NCBI GenBank assembly: GCA_019414665.1
Contig: DXLO01000008.1
Location: 14,472-78,471 of the forward strand
Length of the DNA stretch: 64,000 nt
Reading direction: 5' to 3'
Origin: Bacteroides sp.
GTDB lineage: Bacteria; Bacteroidota; Bacteroidia; Bacteroidales; Bacteroidaceae
Shown here: piece by piece, positions 47,261-55,616 of the stretch
How the letters are laid out: the number at the start of each line of letters is the position of its first letter
How positions within the stretch are numbered: the stretch's first letter is position 1
Position numbers and translations under genes: made by a program
Notes under the pieces: model-generated
Seen by the model: only the letters and a program-made list of their open reading frames with translations
Databases searched by the model: none
What the model was told of the DNA's origin: nothing

Positions 47261-49111
47261 TTAAAATTCTAAAACTAGCATTCCACGCCCCGGAAGTGTT
47301 AGGTTTTTATTCAAGTCGATATTTTGATCCGTTAAAACATCATGGGCTGATGTTGTTGGAAGTACTTCTTTGTATGGAGTCAGGTTTATGGTTTGCGTTT
47401 TGTCTGTTCCATTCATGAGAACCGTTATCGATTTGTTTCCGTATTTTCGTTCATAAACGTAAATCCCTTTGTTGGGAGCGAAGTGTTTCAATCTGCCTTT
47501 GGCTATGACTTCATTCCCTTTTCTCCATTGGAGTAATTTCTGCATATAAGTAAAGGCTTCATTTTGCTGCGGAGTACGGTTAGCCTCATTGAAACAGTTG
47601 CGTGGGTCATTTTTCCAACCTCCGGGGAAATCACAACGTAACAGACCGTCGCCATTGGCTTTATCTGCAGCCATCAGAATTTCTGTCCCATAATAAATCT
47701 GGGGAATGCCACGTGTGGTCAGCAGGAATACAAGTGCTTGTTTGTAGCGGTCAATATTTTGCGTGGCTTCTTCATTTAAATAAAAGCGTGAAGTATCATG
47801 GTTATCAAGGAAAACGAGCAGATTCATCGGATCTGCATATACCAAATCCTGAGTAAGATAATCGTAAAGACGATATAATCCGCCGTTCCAGTCAGTTGTT
47901 TCTTCGTCAAAGGCTTTGTTCATTTGTTCCATCAGCGGGAAATCCATCACGGTACGGAGATTGGAGTTTCTGGGAGCAGCCAGTCTGCTGTCTTTCTGCC
48001 AGAAAGAAACCAGCACATTACTGTTCAACCAAGTTTCACCTACTATGTTGAAATCAGGGTACTCATCGGTCACGGCTTTACACCATTCTGACATCATGTC
48101 GAAATCTGCGTAAGGATGTGTGTCTTGACGGATGCCGTTAATCCCTGCATATTCTATCCACCAGATACTGCTTTGGATCAAATAGCGGGCTACATGGCGG
48201 TTGCGTTGGTTCAAGTCGGGCATTGATTCTGTAAACCATCCGTCTACGGCTATCTTGCGTTCATAATCAGAAGCGTGGATATCCTGTACACTCGCTGTTT
48301 TATAAGAAGTTTGTGTGTAGTTTCCTTTAAAATTGAACCAGTCTTTGGAAGGCATATCTTTGAAAAGATAGTTTTCGCTGCCACAATGGTTGAAAATCAT
48401 GTCCATAACAACTTTCATTCCTTTGCTGTGTGCTTGTTCTACCAGCTTGCAGAATTCTTCATTGCTACCTAATCTGCGGTCTACTTGATAATAATCGGTA
48501 ATGGCATAGCCATGATAGGATCCTTCTTTCATGTCATTTTCCTGTATGGGGTTCAGCCAGATTGCCGTAACTCCCAAGTTGGAGAGATAATCCAGATTAT
48601 TTTCAATACCTGCGAGGTCGCCCCCGTGACGGGCGAACGGATCGTTACGGTCTACCTTTGCTTCCAACATTTCCGGTACGACATCGTTCGAGGGATTTCC
48701 GTTGGCGAAGCGGTCTGGCATAATCAGATATAATACGTCACCCGAGTTGAAGCCTTCCACGTTGGAAGCATCTGCCTTACGCTGTTTTATTTCATATGGC
48801 ACAACAGTTTGCTTTTTACCTTGTTTCAGTGTAATATGAAAAGTCTGCGGAGTAGCTTCCGATAAATCCATATATAAGATTAAGTAATTGGGATTTTCTT
48901 GTTTCACAACATCTTTCAGAAGAATGTCTTTAGAAGAGATGCTTACATCACTGGAGGAAATATTGTCGCCATACAGTAGGATCTGTAGTTCGGGATTCTT
49001 CATATCCGCCCACCAGAAGGTTGGGGCTACTTTTTTAATTATGGCTGCGGACACTGTGTGTTGCAAACCGAATAACGCGAGTAATGCCATAAGTGCGAAT
49101 GTTCTTTTCAT
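47261..49111 (-). CDS. susA: SusA neopullulanase (GH13)
   Basis: Periplasmic GH13 enzyme that breaks imported maltooligosaccharides and pullulan. 616 residues with signal peptide (cleavage near TVSAA). An N-terminal cyclomaltodextrinase-type beta domain precedes the barrel. Catalytic residues: nucleophile Asp in NGIRQDTHPYADF, acid Glu in IVGETWLN, and the third Asp in FLDNHDTSRF. It is divergent from susR and preceded by the box/promoter at 49158-49211. Confidence 0.95.
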   Translation of the reverse strand: MKRTFALMALLALFGLQHTVSAAIIKKVAPTFWWADMKNPELQILLYGDNISSSDVSISSKDILLKDVVKQENPNYLILYMDLSEATPQTFHITLKQGKKQTVVPYEIKQRKADASNVEGFNSGDVLYLIMPDRFANGNPSNDVVPEMLEAKVDRNDPFARHGGDLAGIENNLDYLSNLGVTAIWLNPIQENDMKEGSYHGYAITDYYQVDRRLGSNEEFCKLVEQAHSKGMKVVMDMIFNHCGSENYLFKDMPSKDWFNFKGNYTQTSYKTASVQDIHASDYERKIAVDGWFTESMPDLNQRNRHVARYLIQSSIWWIEYAGINGIRQDTHPYADFDMMSEWCKAVTDEYPDFNIVGETWLNSNVLVSFWQKDSRLAAPRNSNLRTVMDFPLMEQMNKAFDEETTDWNGGLYRLYDYLTQDLVYADPMNLLVFLDNHDTSRFYLNEEATQNIDRYKQALVFLLTTRGIPQIYYGTEILMAADKANGDGLLRCDFPGGWKNDPRNCFNEANRTPQQNEAFTYMQKLLQWRKGNEVIAKGRLKHFAPNKGIYVYERKYGNKSITVLMNGTDKTQTINLTPYKEVLPTTSAHDVLTDQNIDLNKNLTLPGRGMLVLEF

Positions 49112-49157
49112 AATATATAGAAATTAGTGTTTATATCTTCATTTCATTTGGATGTTG

Positions 49158-49211
49158 CAAATGTAGGAGTGGAATAGCTGAGATTTGAGTACTAGAATAA
49201 AAATATAAATG
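49158..49211 (-). promoter_or_regulatory. susA promoter with conserved 18-bp box (candidate SusR site)
   Basis: On - TACATTTG (49158-49165) is the -7 element, 46 bp upstream of the susA ATG. The 18-bp box reads AGAATAAAAATATAAATG on + at 49194-49211, 28 bp further upstream, identical in sequence and spacing to the susC copy. Confidence 0.75.
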
Positions 49212-49328
49212 TTTTATAGATTCAACTTATTGATAATTAGGCGCATTTGTCTTTGCTGTATTGCTGAAAATATAAACGTCAATGAAAATATTTTCGTTGA
49301 AAAACTTTATTCTAATTACTTATATTTA

Positions 49329-49336
49329 TATATTTG
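49329..49336 (+). promoter_or_regulatory. Candidate -7 promoter element for susR
   Basis: TATATTTG 23 bp upstream of the susR ATG. A TTATTCTA word and a TATATTTATAT word just upstream resemble parts of the reverse of the susA/susC box, so autoregulation is conceivable. Confidence 0.45.
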
Positions 49337-49359
49337 TGAATCTATAATAAGTATATAAG

Positions 49360-50955
49360 ATGAAGAATGTAACCTATTTCTTTATATTGTTTTTGTTGAC
49401 TTTGACAACTCCTTTGTTTGCTGATAAAAACAGCAATGAAGAAGTGTTGAAAAGGTTGGATCGGGTCATAGATAATAAGACCGCTTGTCATGTACAGAAG
49501 GAAAAAGAGATTGTGGATTTAAAGCAACGTCTTCACCGTTCTAAAGATAATAGGGAGAAATATGAACTTTGCGGTTCTTTGTTTAACGCTTATCTGCATT
49601 ATCAAGCTGATTCCGCATTGTATTATATTAATGGAAAAATGAATTTGTTGCCTCTGTTGAATCATCCGGAGTTAAAGAATGAGATTGTCATTAACCGTGC
49701 CGAGGTGATGGGGGTGATGGGAATGTATAACGAGGCTTTGGAACAATTGGAGCGGGTAGACCCGTTGGAATTGGAACGGGAGACTTTGGCTTATTATTAC
49801 CGGACCTATCGGGCTTATTATGGTTGGGTGGCCGATTATACCACCAATGATGCCGAAAAAGTGAAATATTTGAAAAAGACCGATGCTTACAGGGATTCTA
49901 TTCTTATTGCTACTGATCCTTGTGTGGACAGGAGCATTGTATGGGCCGAGAAAAAGATTATTAATGGCAGGGTGGATTCTGCTTTGGTTATATTGTCGGA
50001 CCTATTGAAAGAAACGCCGGATGAACGGCAAAAAGGGTATATTTATTATACTTTATCCGAGGCTTACGATATGCGGGGAGATATTCAGAAAGAAATTTAT
50101 TATCTGGCCTTGACCGCTATTACAGATTTGAAATCGTCTATTCGTGAATATGCATCCTTACAGAAATTGGCTCAACTGATGTATGAGGTAGGTGATTTGG
50201 ATCGTGCTTATAAGTATTTGAATTGTTCAATGGAGGATGCGGTAGCTTGTAATGCCCGTTTGCGGTTTATTGAGGTAACGCAGTTCTTTCCTATTATTGA
50301 TAAAGCATATAAATTGAAAGAAGAAAAAGAGAGGCAGATTTCCCGTACTCTTTTAATCAGTGTCAGTTTGCTTTCTTTATTTTTGCTTGCTGCTATTTTT
50401 TATCTGTACCGATGGATGAAGAAATTATCAGTGATGCGCCGTAATCTGAGTCTGGCTAATCAGCAGATGCAGGAAGTAAATGCTGAGTTGGCACAGACGG
50501 GGAAGATCAAGGAAGTATACATTGCCCGTTATTTGGACAGATGTGTGATTTATCTGGACAAGTTGGAGTTTTATCGTCGTTCTTTGGCGAAACTGGCAAT
50601 GGCCTCCCGTATAGACGATTTGTTTAAAGCGATTAAATCCGAGCAGTTCATACGAGATGAACGGAAGGATTTTTATAATGAGTTTGATAAGTCTTTCCTG
50701 GAGTTATTTCCTCATTTCATTACTTCTTTTAATGAGTTATTGGTAGAGGAAGGAAGAATATATCCCAAATCGGGCGAGTTGCTGACTACGGAATTGCGTA
50801 TATTTGCTTTGATCCGTCTGGGAGTGACTGATAGTAATCGGATTGCCCATTTCTTGGGGTATTCTTTGGCAACGATTTATAATTATCGCAGCAAGATGCG
50901 TAATAAGGCGATAGGAAACAAGGAAACTTTTGAACAGGAAGTGATGAACTTGTAG
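49360..50955 (+). CDS. susR: SusR, maltose-responsive activator of the sus genes
   Basis: 531-residue membrane-anchored activator. Signal peptide, a periplasmic TPR-like sensor region (~25-330), one transmembrane helix near 340-360 (TLLISVSLLSLFLLAAIFYLY), a short coiled coil, and a cytoplasmic C-terminal DNA-binding part with GYSLATIYNYRSKMRNKA as the recognition region. This is the SusR/DUF6377 layout. It is divergent from susA with 248 bp between. By the B. thetaiotaomicron precedent it binds maltose or larger and activates the sus promoters; the shared 18-bp boxes are its likely targets. Confidence 0.92.
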   Translation: MKNVTYFFILFLLTLTTPLFADKNSNEEVLKRLDRVIDNKTACHVQKEKEIVDLKQRLHRSKDNREKYELCGSLFNAYLHYQADSALYYINGKMNLLPLLNHPELKNEIVINRAEVMGVMGMYNEALEQLERVDPLELERETLAYYYRTYRAYYGWVADYTTNDAEKVKYLKKTDAYRDSILIATDPCVDRSIVWAEKKIINGRVDSALVILSDLLKETPDERQKGYIYYTLSEAYDMRGDIQKEIYYLALTAITDLKSSIREYASLQKLAQLMYEVGDLDRAYKYLNCSMEDAVACNARLRFIEVTQFFPIIDKAYKLKEEKERQISRTLLISVSLLSLFLLAAIFYLYRWMKKLSVMRRNLSLANQQMQEVNAELAQTGKIKEVYIARYLDRCVIYLDKLEFYRRSLAKLAMASRIDDLFKAIKSEQFIRDERKDFYNEFDKSFLELFPHFITSFNELLVEEGRIYPKSGELLTTELRIFALIRLGVTDSNRIAHFLGYSLATIYNYRSKMRNKAIGNKETFEQEVMNL

Positions 50956-51061
50956 AGATATGATTACAATAATACCAGCAAATGTAATATAAGTGTATTC
51001 ACTGTTATTCCGTGCTTCAGTAAGTATTAGCTCTAACCTTGGGAGTTTGGTCGTATTTATT

Positions 51062-51727
51062 CTAAATGTGGCAAAATGTAATTGTTCCCCAAACGGATAG
51101 CATTACTTGTCCAATAACACAATTGATTTTAGAAGATGGATAAGTCCCGCCTTGGACATTGAGGATAGGCAAGTCGAATATCTTTTCAGTTAACTTGGTC
51201 TCGAAACTTTCTAATTGTTGAAATTGGAAAGCACCTATTTTGTCCTCGTTATTATTATTTTCTATTTTGTTCAGGTACTTGTCATTTTCTTCATAAACAG
51301 CAATGGCAACTTCATAAATTTCAAACCATGTCTTTGAATCTTCGACCATTAAATTCATAAAACAGAGAGTACAGTACCTATGTGAGAGATAAAAATAGCA
51401 CCACAACTAGTAAACTTCCAATAAGTGTTCAGCGTATCTTCGGAGATGTTTTGGTAGAAAATAGTAACATTGATAGCATATCTATACAGGTAGATAACCA
51501 TAGGCTGAAAGACAAAATACTATAAATGTAATAGGAGAGATAGAGTATTGCCATAGGTGGCTTATTTCAATATTGCGGCAATGTCGGTAGGTGCGATAAA
51601 TATCTTTGGAAATCAATGGAGTGGATTCTGTAAATACGACCTCATTTGTCATTTTGATTTCTTTAGGAACGGTTTTTGTCATCGAATCGCTGATGCTATT
51701 GAATGCCTGATAAAAATTATTGGACAT
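51062..51727 (-). pseudogene. Frameshifted small membrane-protein gene
   Basis: Three pieces of one gene can be read on -. An N-terminal part from ATG 51727 includes IEISHLWQYSI and a hydrophobic segment. A middle part in another frame reads YAINVTIFYQNISEDTLNTY and then SCGAIFISHIGTVLSVL, and a C-terminal part in the first frame reads VEDSKTWFEIYEVAIAVYEE. Frame changes fall near 51490 and near 51360. The pattern (E-x-x-HLWQ, then a second helix, then SK-x-W-x-E-x-YE) recalls a Bacteroidetes membrane family I believe is annotated RipA-like; that name is from memory. The flanking gap 50956-51061 shows nothing. Confidence 0.6.
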
Positions 51728-51756
51728 AGTACTGATTGTTTGGCATAAATAAAAAA

Positions 51757-51804
51757 GCAGAGAGAGAATGAGAGTTGAATAACTCAAAATAATTCTCTCT
51801 CTGC
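51757..51804 (-). terminator. Terminator after the DUF4988-like gene
   Basis: 13-bp perfect arms GCAGAGAGAGAAT / ATTCTCTCTCTGC; on - the stem is followed by TTTTTTATTT. It lies 63 bp past the stop at 51867. Confidence 0.85.
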
Positions 51805-51866
51805 TTGGGAGTAGTTCTACAGAGAGGAGGATATTAAATCCTTATCTCTGTGTGTTTAGACTTTGA

Positions 51867-54353
51867 TTACTGTGCCGGATAGGGAGTCAGGTTTACAGTA
51901 ATGGTGTCTTCTACTTTTTCATTTGTTGAAGTAGTGATAGTCAATTTCACTTTGACTGGGGTTGCTACAGATACTTTGTTTGCATCACCAGCATTTGCTG
52001 TAAGTTTAATATCTTTACCGTTTATATTTGCTGTCAAATATTGGGTATATTTAGCTTCGACTTCGCAAACTACATTTTGAATATCATCTTGTGTTCCAGA
52101 AATGTTATCTACACGGTAATAGATGTTCTTGTCATTCTTATCAGCAGCTTTACCATATTTCACAGTTACTATGTTACCACTACCAGAGATGATAGAAATA
52201 CCAGCAGGCATAACTGTTGTATAGTTTTTGCTTTCAGCAAACATAACTTTGAAGTCAGCAATCGGGAACTGTACGCCTGCATAGGTAACCTTACCACCTG
52301 TTAACGTATAAGCCTTGTTAGTTTCCCCTTTTTCAGTTAATGTGATAGTACCGTTGTCACTAACAGCAATCTTGTCAGCATCATCTTCAATAGCTTTGTA
52401 TCCACTTACAGTTCCAGCAGAGAAAATGTTGGCTTTAGTGATTTCACTAGCATAAACTGTTACAATCTTATTCAAATAGTATGACGGGTTAAATGTATAA
52501 GCTGCTGCCAATGTTGCATCGCTTGGCTTTTCAATAGTGAACGGCAAGTTAATAACAGCAATTGTTCTGAAATAATTGAGTGTTCCAATTTTAACAGCTG
52601 CAACAACATTTACCTTAGCTGTAAACTCACCACCATTTTCAATGATTTTGGCTAATTGACTACCGTAATTTGTGTTGAAGTTAACTTTGATACCTGCTAT
52701 TTGGGCTGCTTCAGTTGTTGTTTTACCTTCAGAGTCAACAGTAGCGATATTCTTAACAAGATCGGTTAGATTTTCAGTTTCTATCTTGCCTGTTTCAGCA
52801 TTTTCATATACCCATTCTACTTGGGGTTCAAGTACCATTTCTTGATATTCAGCATTCCAAACGACACGTTTGTCTGCACCCATGGCATCGAAGTAGGGCT
52901 TTAAGTCAGAGATAAATGCTTGTTCAGCAGTTTCAGTCACTTCTGTTACAACATGCTTCTTGCTTACGATAGAAGTAATTTCTTCTGCATCAGGAGTTTT
53001 TTCATTAAAGTTCAAGGTTACATTGTCAGATTTAACCTTACCGAAAACATTCATATAATGAACTGTAAAGTAAACATTTCCTGCAGCCTTGTCATTAAGA
53101 TTGATAGTCATACCATCGAATGATACGCCATAACGGATAGAGTCTGCTTTTGCTTGAGCATTATCAGCCATTGTGATGTATGAATCGAATAGTTGACCTG
53201 CCCATTTTTTTTCAGGGACAATTGTTACAGATTCACCTGGCTTAGCATCCACGTATGATGTGAGATAAGTATCACCTTGCTCATTAATCTGGTATTTACC
53301 GAATGGAATATTAACATCTTGGGCATCCACCAAACTAAAATTAAAATCACCATTGAATGGAGAGTAAACATTTTCGTTAACAACCAATGACGCTACAGCA
53401 TTGCTATTGCCGTATGATTCAACTATTTCATCATTAACAGTAATACCTTCTACAGGAATTTCATACAATCCGGTTGTAGAAGCTGCTCTGCTGCTGCTTA
53501 ATACTCCACTAAAAGGAACTACTTTTCCTAATTTGATAGGCAGTTCTTCACCTTTAGAGTTTACAGCCTTAACGGTTTTTCCTGATTAATCGTAAGAAAC
53601 CGGGGATATCTGAACTATAATAGAACTGGTAGATTGTCCTACCATATATTCACCTTTGGCAGGTTTTTCTTTAGAACCACCTTCCCATTTCGGCCATGCT
53701 GTTCCTTCTTTAGCAATGCTATAAGCAATATTGAAATTGTTTTCCAATACAGTAATCTGAGCCAATCCTTCGTTCAAGGGCAGACGAACAGATTTTTCAT
53801 TCTTACCGTCTTTGTCACAAACAACCATGATAACGTAGTTGTTAGGATCAGTAGGATCAGCGTAGTAGTAAGGAACATTTGTTGCAGGAGTAGCGCCGGC
53901 AAATTCTTCAAATTCTGTACCGTTCCACAAATACCACTTGCCGTTTTCCTTTTTCACTTCAGGTTGAGCATCCTTGCCCGGTTCACCCTGTGCGCCGTCC
54001 TGGCCTACAGCTTTAACGGTAGTCTTCTCACCGTTGCATACCCAAAAACCATCTTCCGAGATAGTCCATTCTGTACCTGCAGCACCTGCTTCACCGTCCT
54101 TACCGTTGGTAATGGTGTAGCTGCTACCGTCATTGAAAGCAACAGTGAAACCGCCTGTGGCAGGAGTTACAGAAGTAATCCAGTTGGCAGCATTGATTTT
54201 TGCTTCCAGGTCTTTGATTTGACCTTCAACGCCATCCACGCGCGAAGTCAGCTCGTCAATGTCATCATCGTAGTCTTTACAAGACACAAATGTTCCTGTT
54301 GACGAAACCATTAAGGCTCCGAACAGGATTGCACTTAAAAACTTTTTGTTCAT
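51867..54353 (-). pseudogene. DUF4988/PL29-N-type surface lipoprotein gene with one in-frame TAA
   Basis: One reading frame runs from ATG 54353 to 51867 (about 827 residues) with a single TAA at 53586-53588. The first 255 codons give a lipoprotein (Cys in TFVSCKDYD) with a coiled coil (DELTSRVDGVEGQIKDLEAK), a collagen-like GKDGEAGAAGT / GQDGAQGEPGKD stretch and a KWYLWNGTEFEEF beta domain. This matches DUF4988 / PL29 N-terminal domain proteins. After the TAA the frame continues at once (SGKTVKAVNSKGEELPIKLG) through ~570 codons of repeated beta domains to the natural stop. Function unknown; surface-exposed. As it stands only a 255-residue fragment would be made, unless the stop is misread or a sequencing error. 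Confidence 0.8.
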
Positions 54354-54425
54354 AATAGAAAAACTTTAAATTTATAAATTTAAAAAACTAAAATTGGTTA
54401 TACATACCATTTATTATAAAAGGGC

Positions 54426-54911
54426 TTAATTGTTTTCCTCCTGTTTCAGCGGATTCCTCTCGTGTGCCACATACTGCCGGGGCGTCATGCCCGTCACTTT
54501 TCCGAACGCCACATAGAAAGGGCTTTTCGAACCGAAGCCGCTGCGTACGGGAACTTCCTCTATGGGGCATCGTCCGCTGCGGAGCAGCTCTTTGGCGTAT
54601 TCCACTCGGTAAGTGTTTACTAGTTCTTTCAGGTTACAGCCGAAATAGCGGTTCACCACATTACTTAAATAAGTCTGGTTTGTCTCCAGCATCGCACTCA
54701 GTGTCTTCAGCGAAAGAGAGGAATCGAGGAATACTTGACGCACTTCCATCAGGTATAATATACCTTTATATATAAGAGCGTCTATCCGGCGGACGTCCGT
54801 CCGCAACGCAAACTCCTTCTCCCATCGGCGAGAGGCGGCACGATAGAGCAAAGTCTTTTGGCGCACCGAAGTGTAGCGGGTCTTTTTACGTCGCAGAAAC
54901 AGGTATTCCAT
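54426..54911 (-). CDS. Short AraC-family transcription regulator
   Basis: 161 residues. The C-terminal ~100 hold an AraC-type double helix-turn-helix: SLKTLSAMLETNQTYLSNVV, then the second motif with IEEVPVRSGFGSKSPFYVAF and KVTGMTPRQYVAHER. The N-terminal ~60 residues are Arg/Lys-rich and lack a sensor domain; typical AraC proteins are 250-300 residues, so this may be a truncated or stand-alone DNA-binding form. It lies 72 bp upstream of the DUF4988-like gene on the same strand and just downstream of the palindrome pair, so it is the obvious candidate to control, or be controlled with, that lipoprotein. Confidence 0.85.
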   Translation of the reverse strand: MEYLFLRRKKTRYTSVRQKTLLYRAASRRWEKEFALRTDVRRIDALIYKGILYLMEVRQVFLDSSLSLKTLSAMLETNQTYLSNVVNRYFGCNLKELVNTYRVEYAKELLRSGRCPIEEVPVRSGFGSKSPFYVAFGKVTGMTPRQYVAHERNPLKQEENN

Positions 54912-54940
54912 TCAATTCTTTTTTCGTTTTTTTATTTGCT

Positions 54941-54977
54941 TATTTTGTCGATCTCTTAGTAAGAGATCGACAAAATA
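54941..54977. repeat. Perfect 37-bp palindrome (left site)
   Basis: Arms TATTTTGTCGATCTCTTA and its exact complement flank a single G at 54959. The 17-bp core ATCTCTTAGTAAGAGAT (54951-54967) recurs, in opposite orientation, at 55140-55156. It is 29 bp upstream of the AraC-type start. Confidence 0.9.
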
Positions 54978-55117
54978 GATGTAATATGCATAAAATCAAA
55001 TAATTAAATCAGTGAGAAGTGGGCTGTTGAGAGAAAGATTAAATAAGAAAAAAGGCTTTTTTTTGCTTTAGATCGTATTTTTTTAATGAAAAGTGTATTA
55101 GTTATCAAAACTTTCCT

Positions 55118-55125
55118 TATTTTTG
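55118..55125 (+). promoter_or_regulatory. Promoter -7 element inside the palindrome-flanked segment
   Basis: TATTTTTG matches TAnnTTTG and points right, away from the AraC-type gene, in the orientation given. A -33 element is weak. If the segment between the palindromes inverted, this element would fall near 54982-54989 and point left into the AraC-type gene. Confidence 0.5.
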
Positions 55126-55133
55126 CACGAGAA

Positions 55134-55162
55134 TTATATATCTCTTACTAAGAGATATATAA
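55134..55162. repeat. Perfect 29-bp palindrome (right site)
   Basis: Arms TTATATATCTCTTA and complement around C 55148. Its core ATCTCTTACTAAGAGAT is the reverse complement of the left site's core; the two outer flanks differ. Centre-to-centre distance to the left site is 189 bp. Confidence 0.9.
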
Positions 55163-55424
55163 AAACCTATCTTGTATTTTGTAGCCTAAACAGGTAAAAA
55201 TCAATTATTTATCTCTTCGTTTTATTATATACTTGGGCGCAGAATGTAACTCATGTGTCAGAAATGAGTACCGCTTTGTACTTTATTATATGGCGTATGA
55301 TTTTTTCTATCGGCATCCAGAATTCATGGAGAAGTTGGAATAATGCTGGACGGAATGAAGATGAATGTGTCAAAACCAAAATGACAGCTTTGAAAAGTTA
55401 CAGATAGTAATTATAACGCGTAAA

Positions 55425-55465
55425 AGGGTCGTATCAAACTCTGTATTGAGTAATGATACGATCCT
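55425..55465 (+). terminator. Terminator-like hairpin in the 55166-55616 gap
   Basis: AGGGTCGTATCA / TGATACGATCCT stem followed by TTCTTTAGTCTTTT on +. No gene is recognised between the right palindrome and this hairpin; a transcript from 55118 would be about 330 nt and apparently non-coding. The remainder to 55616 holds only a short direct repeat, TTTCGGGAAAC at about 55553 and 55604. Confidence 0.65.
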
Positions 55466-55616
55466 TTCTTTAGTCTTTTAGGATGCTCAAATTTCAGATT
55501 ATAAGTTCATGTTTTCAAAAACAAAGTTTTGACACCGCGGAGTGAATTTCAGTTTCGGGAAACAGAACATTGAACGGTGGTGATGGAATGAGCATATATT
55601 ACTTTCGGGAAACGCT

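Larger units (their letters stand above)
54941..55162. other. Candidate invertible promoter segment
   Basis: A ~190-bp segment bounded by two palindromes that carry the same 17-bp core in inverted orientation, with a promoter-like element inside. Size and layout resemble phase-variable invertible promoters of Bacteroides, but no recombinase gene lies nearby and the sites being palindromes themselves also allows other roles, such as operators. Confidence 0.45.

Noticed and set aside
51867..53468. Treating the second half of the broken lipoprotein as a separate gene starting at TTG 53468
   Set aside because: The frame continues upstream without a stop to 53585, with no signal peptide or start signal at 53468; it is one interrupted gene.
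54941..54977. Left palindrome as a rho-independent terminator
   Set aside because: No T tract follows the stem on either strand, it is AT-rich, and it lies at the 5' side of the AraC-type gene.
55552..55614. Direct repeat TTTCGGGAAAC, thought of as an insertion-site duplication
   Set aside because: Spacing of ~50 bp, no inverted repeats or transposase; too short to support an element.
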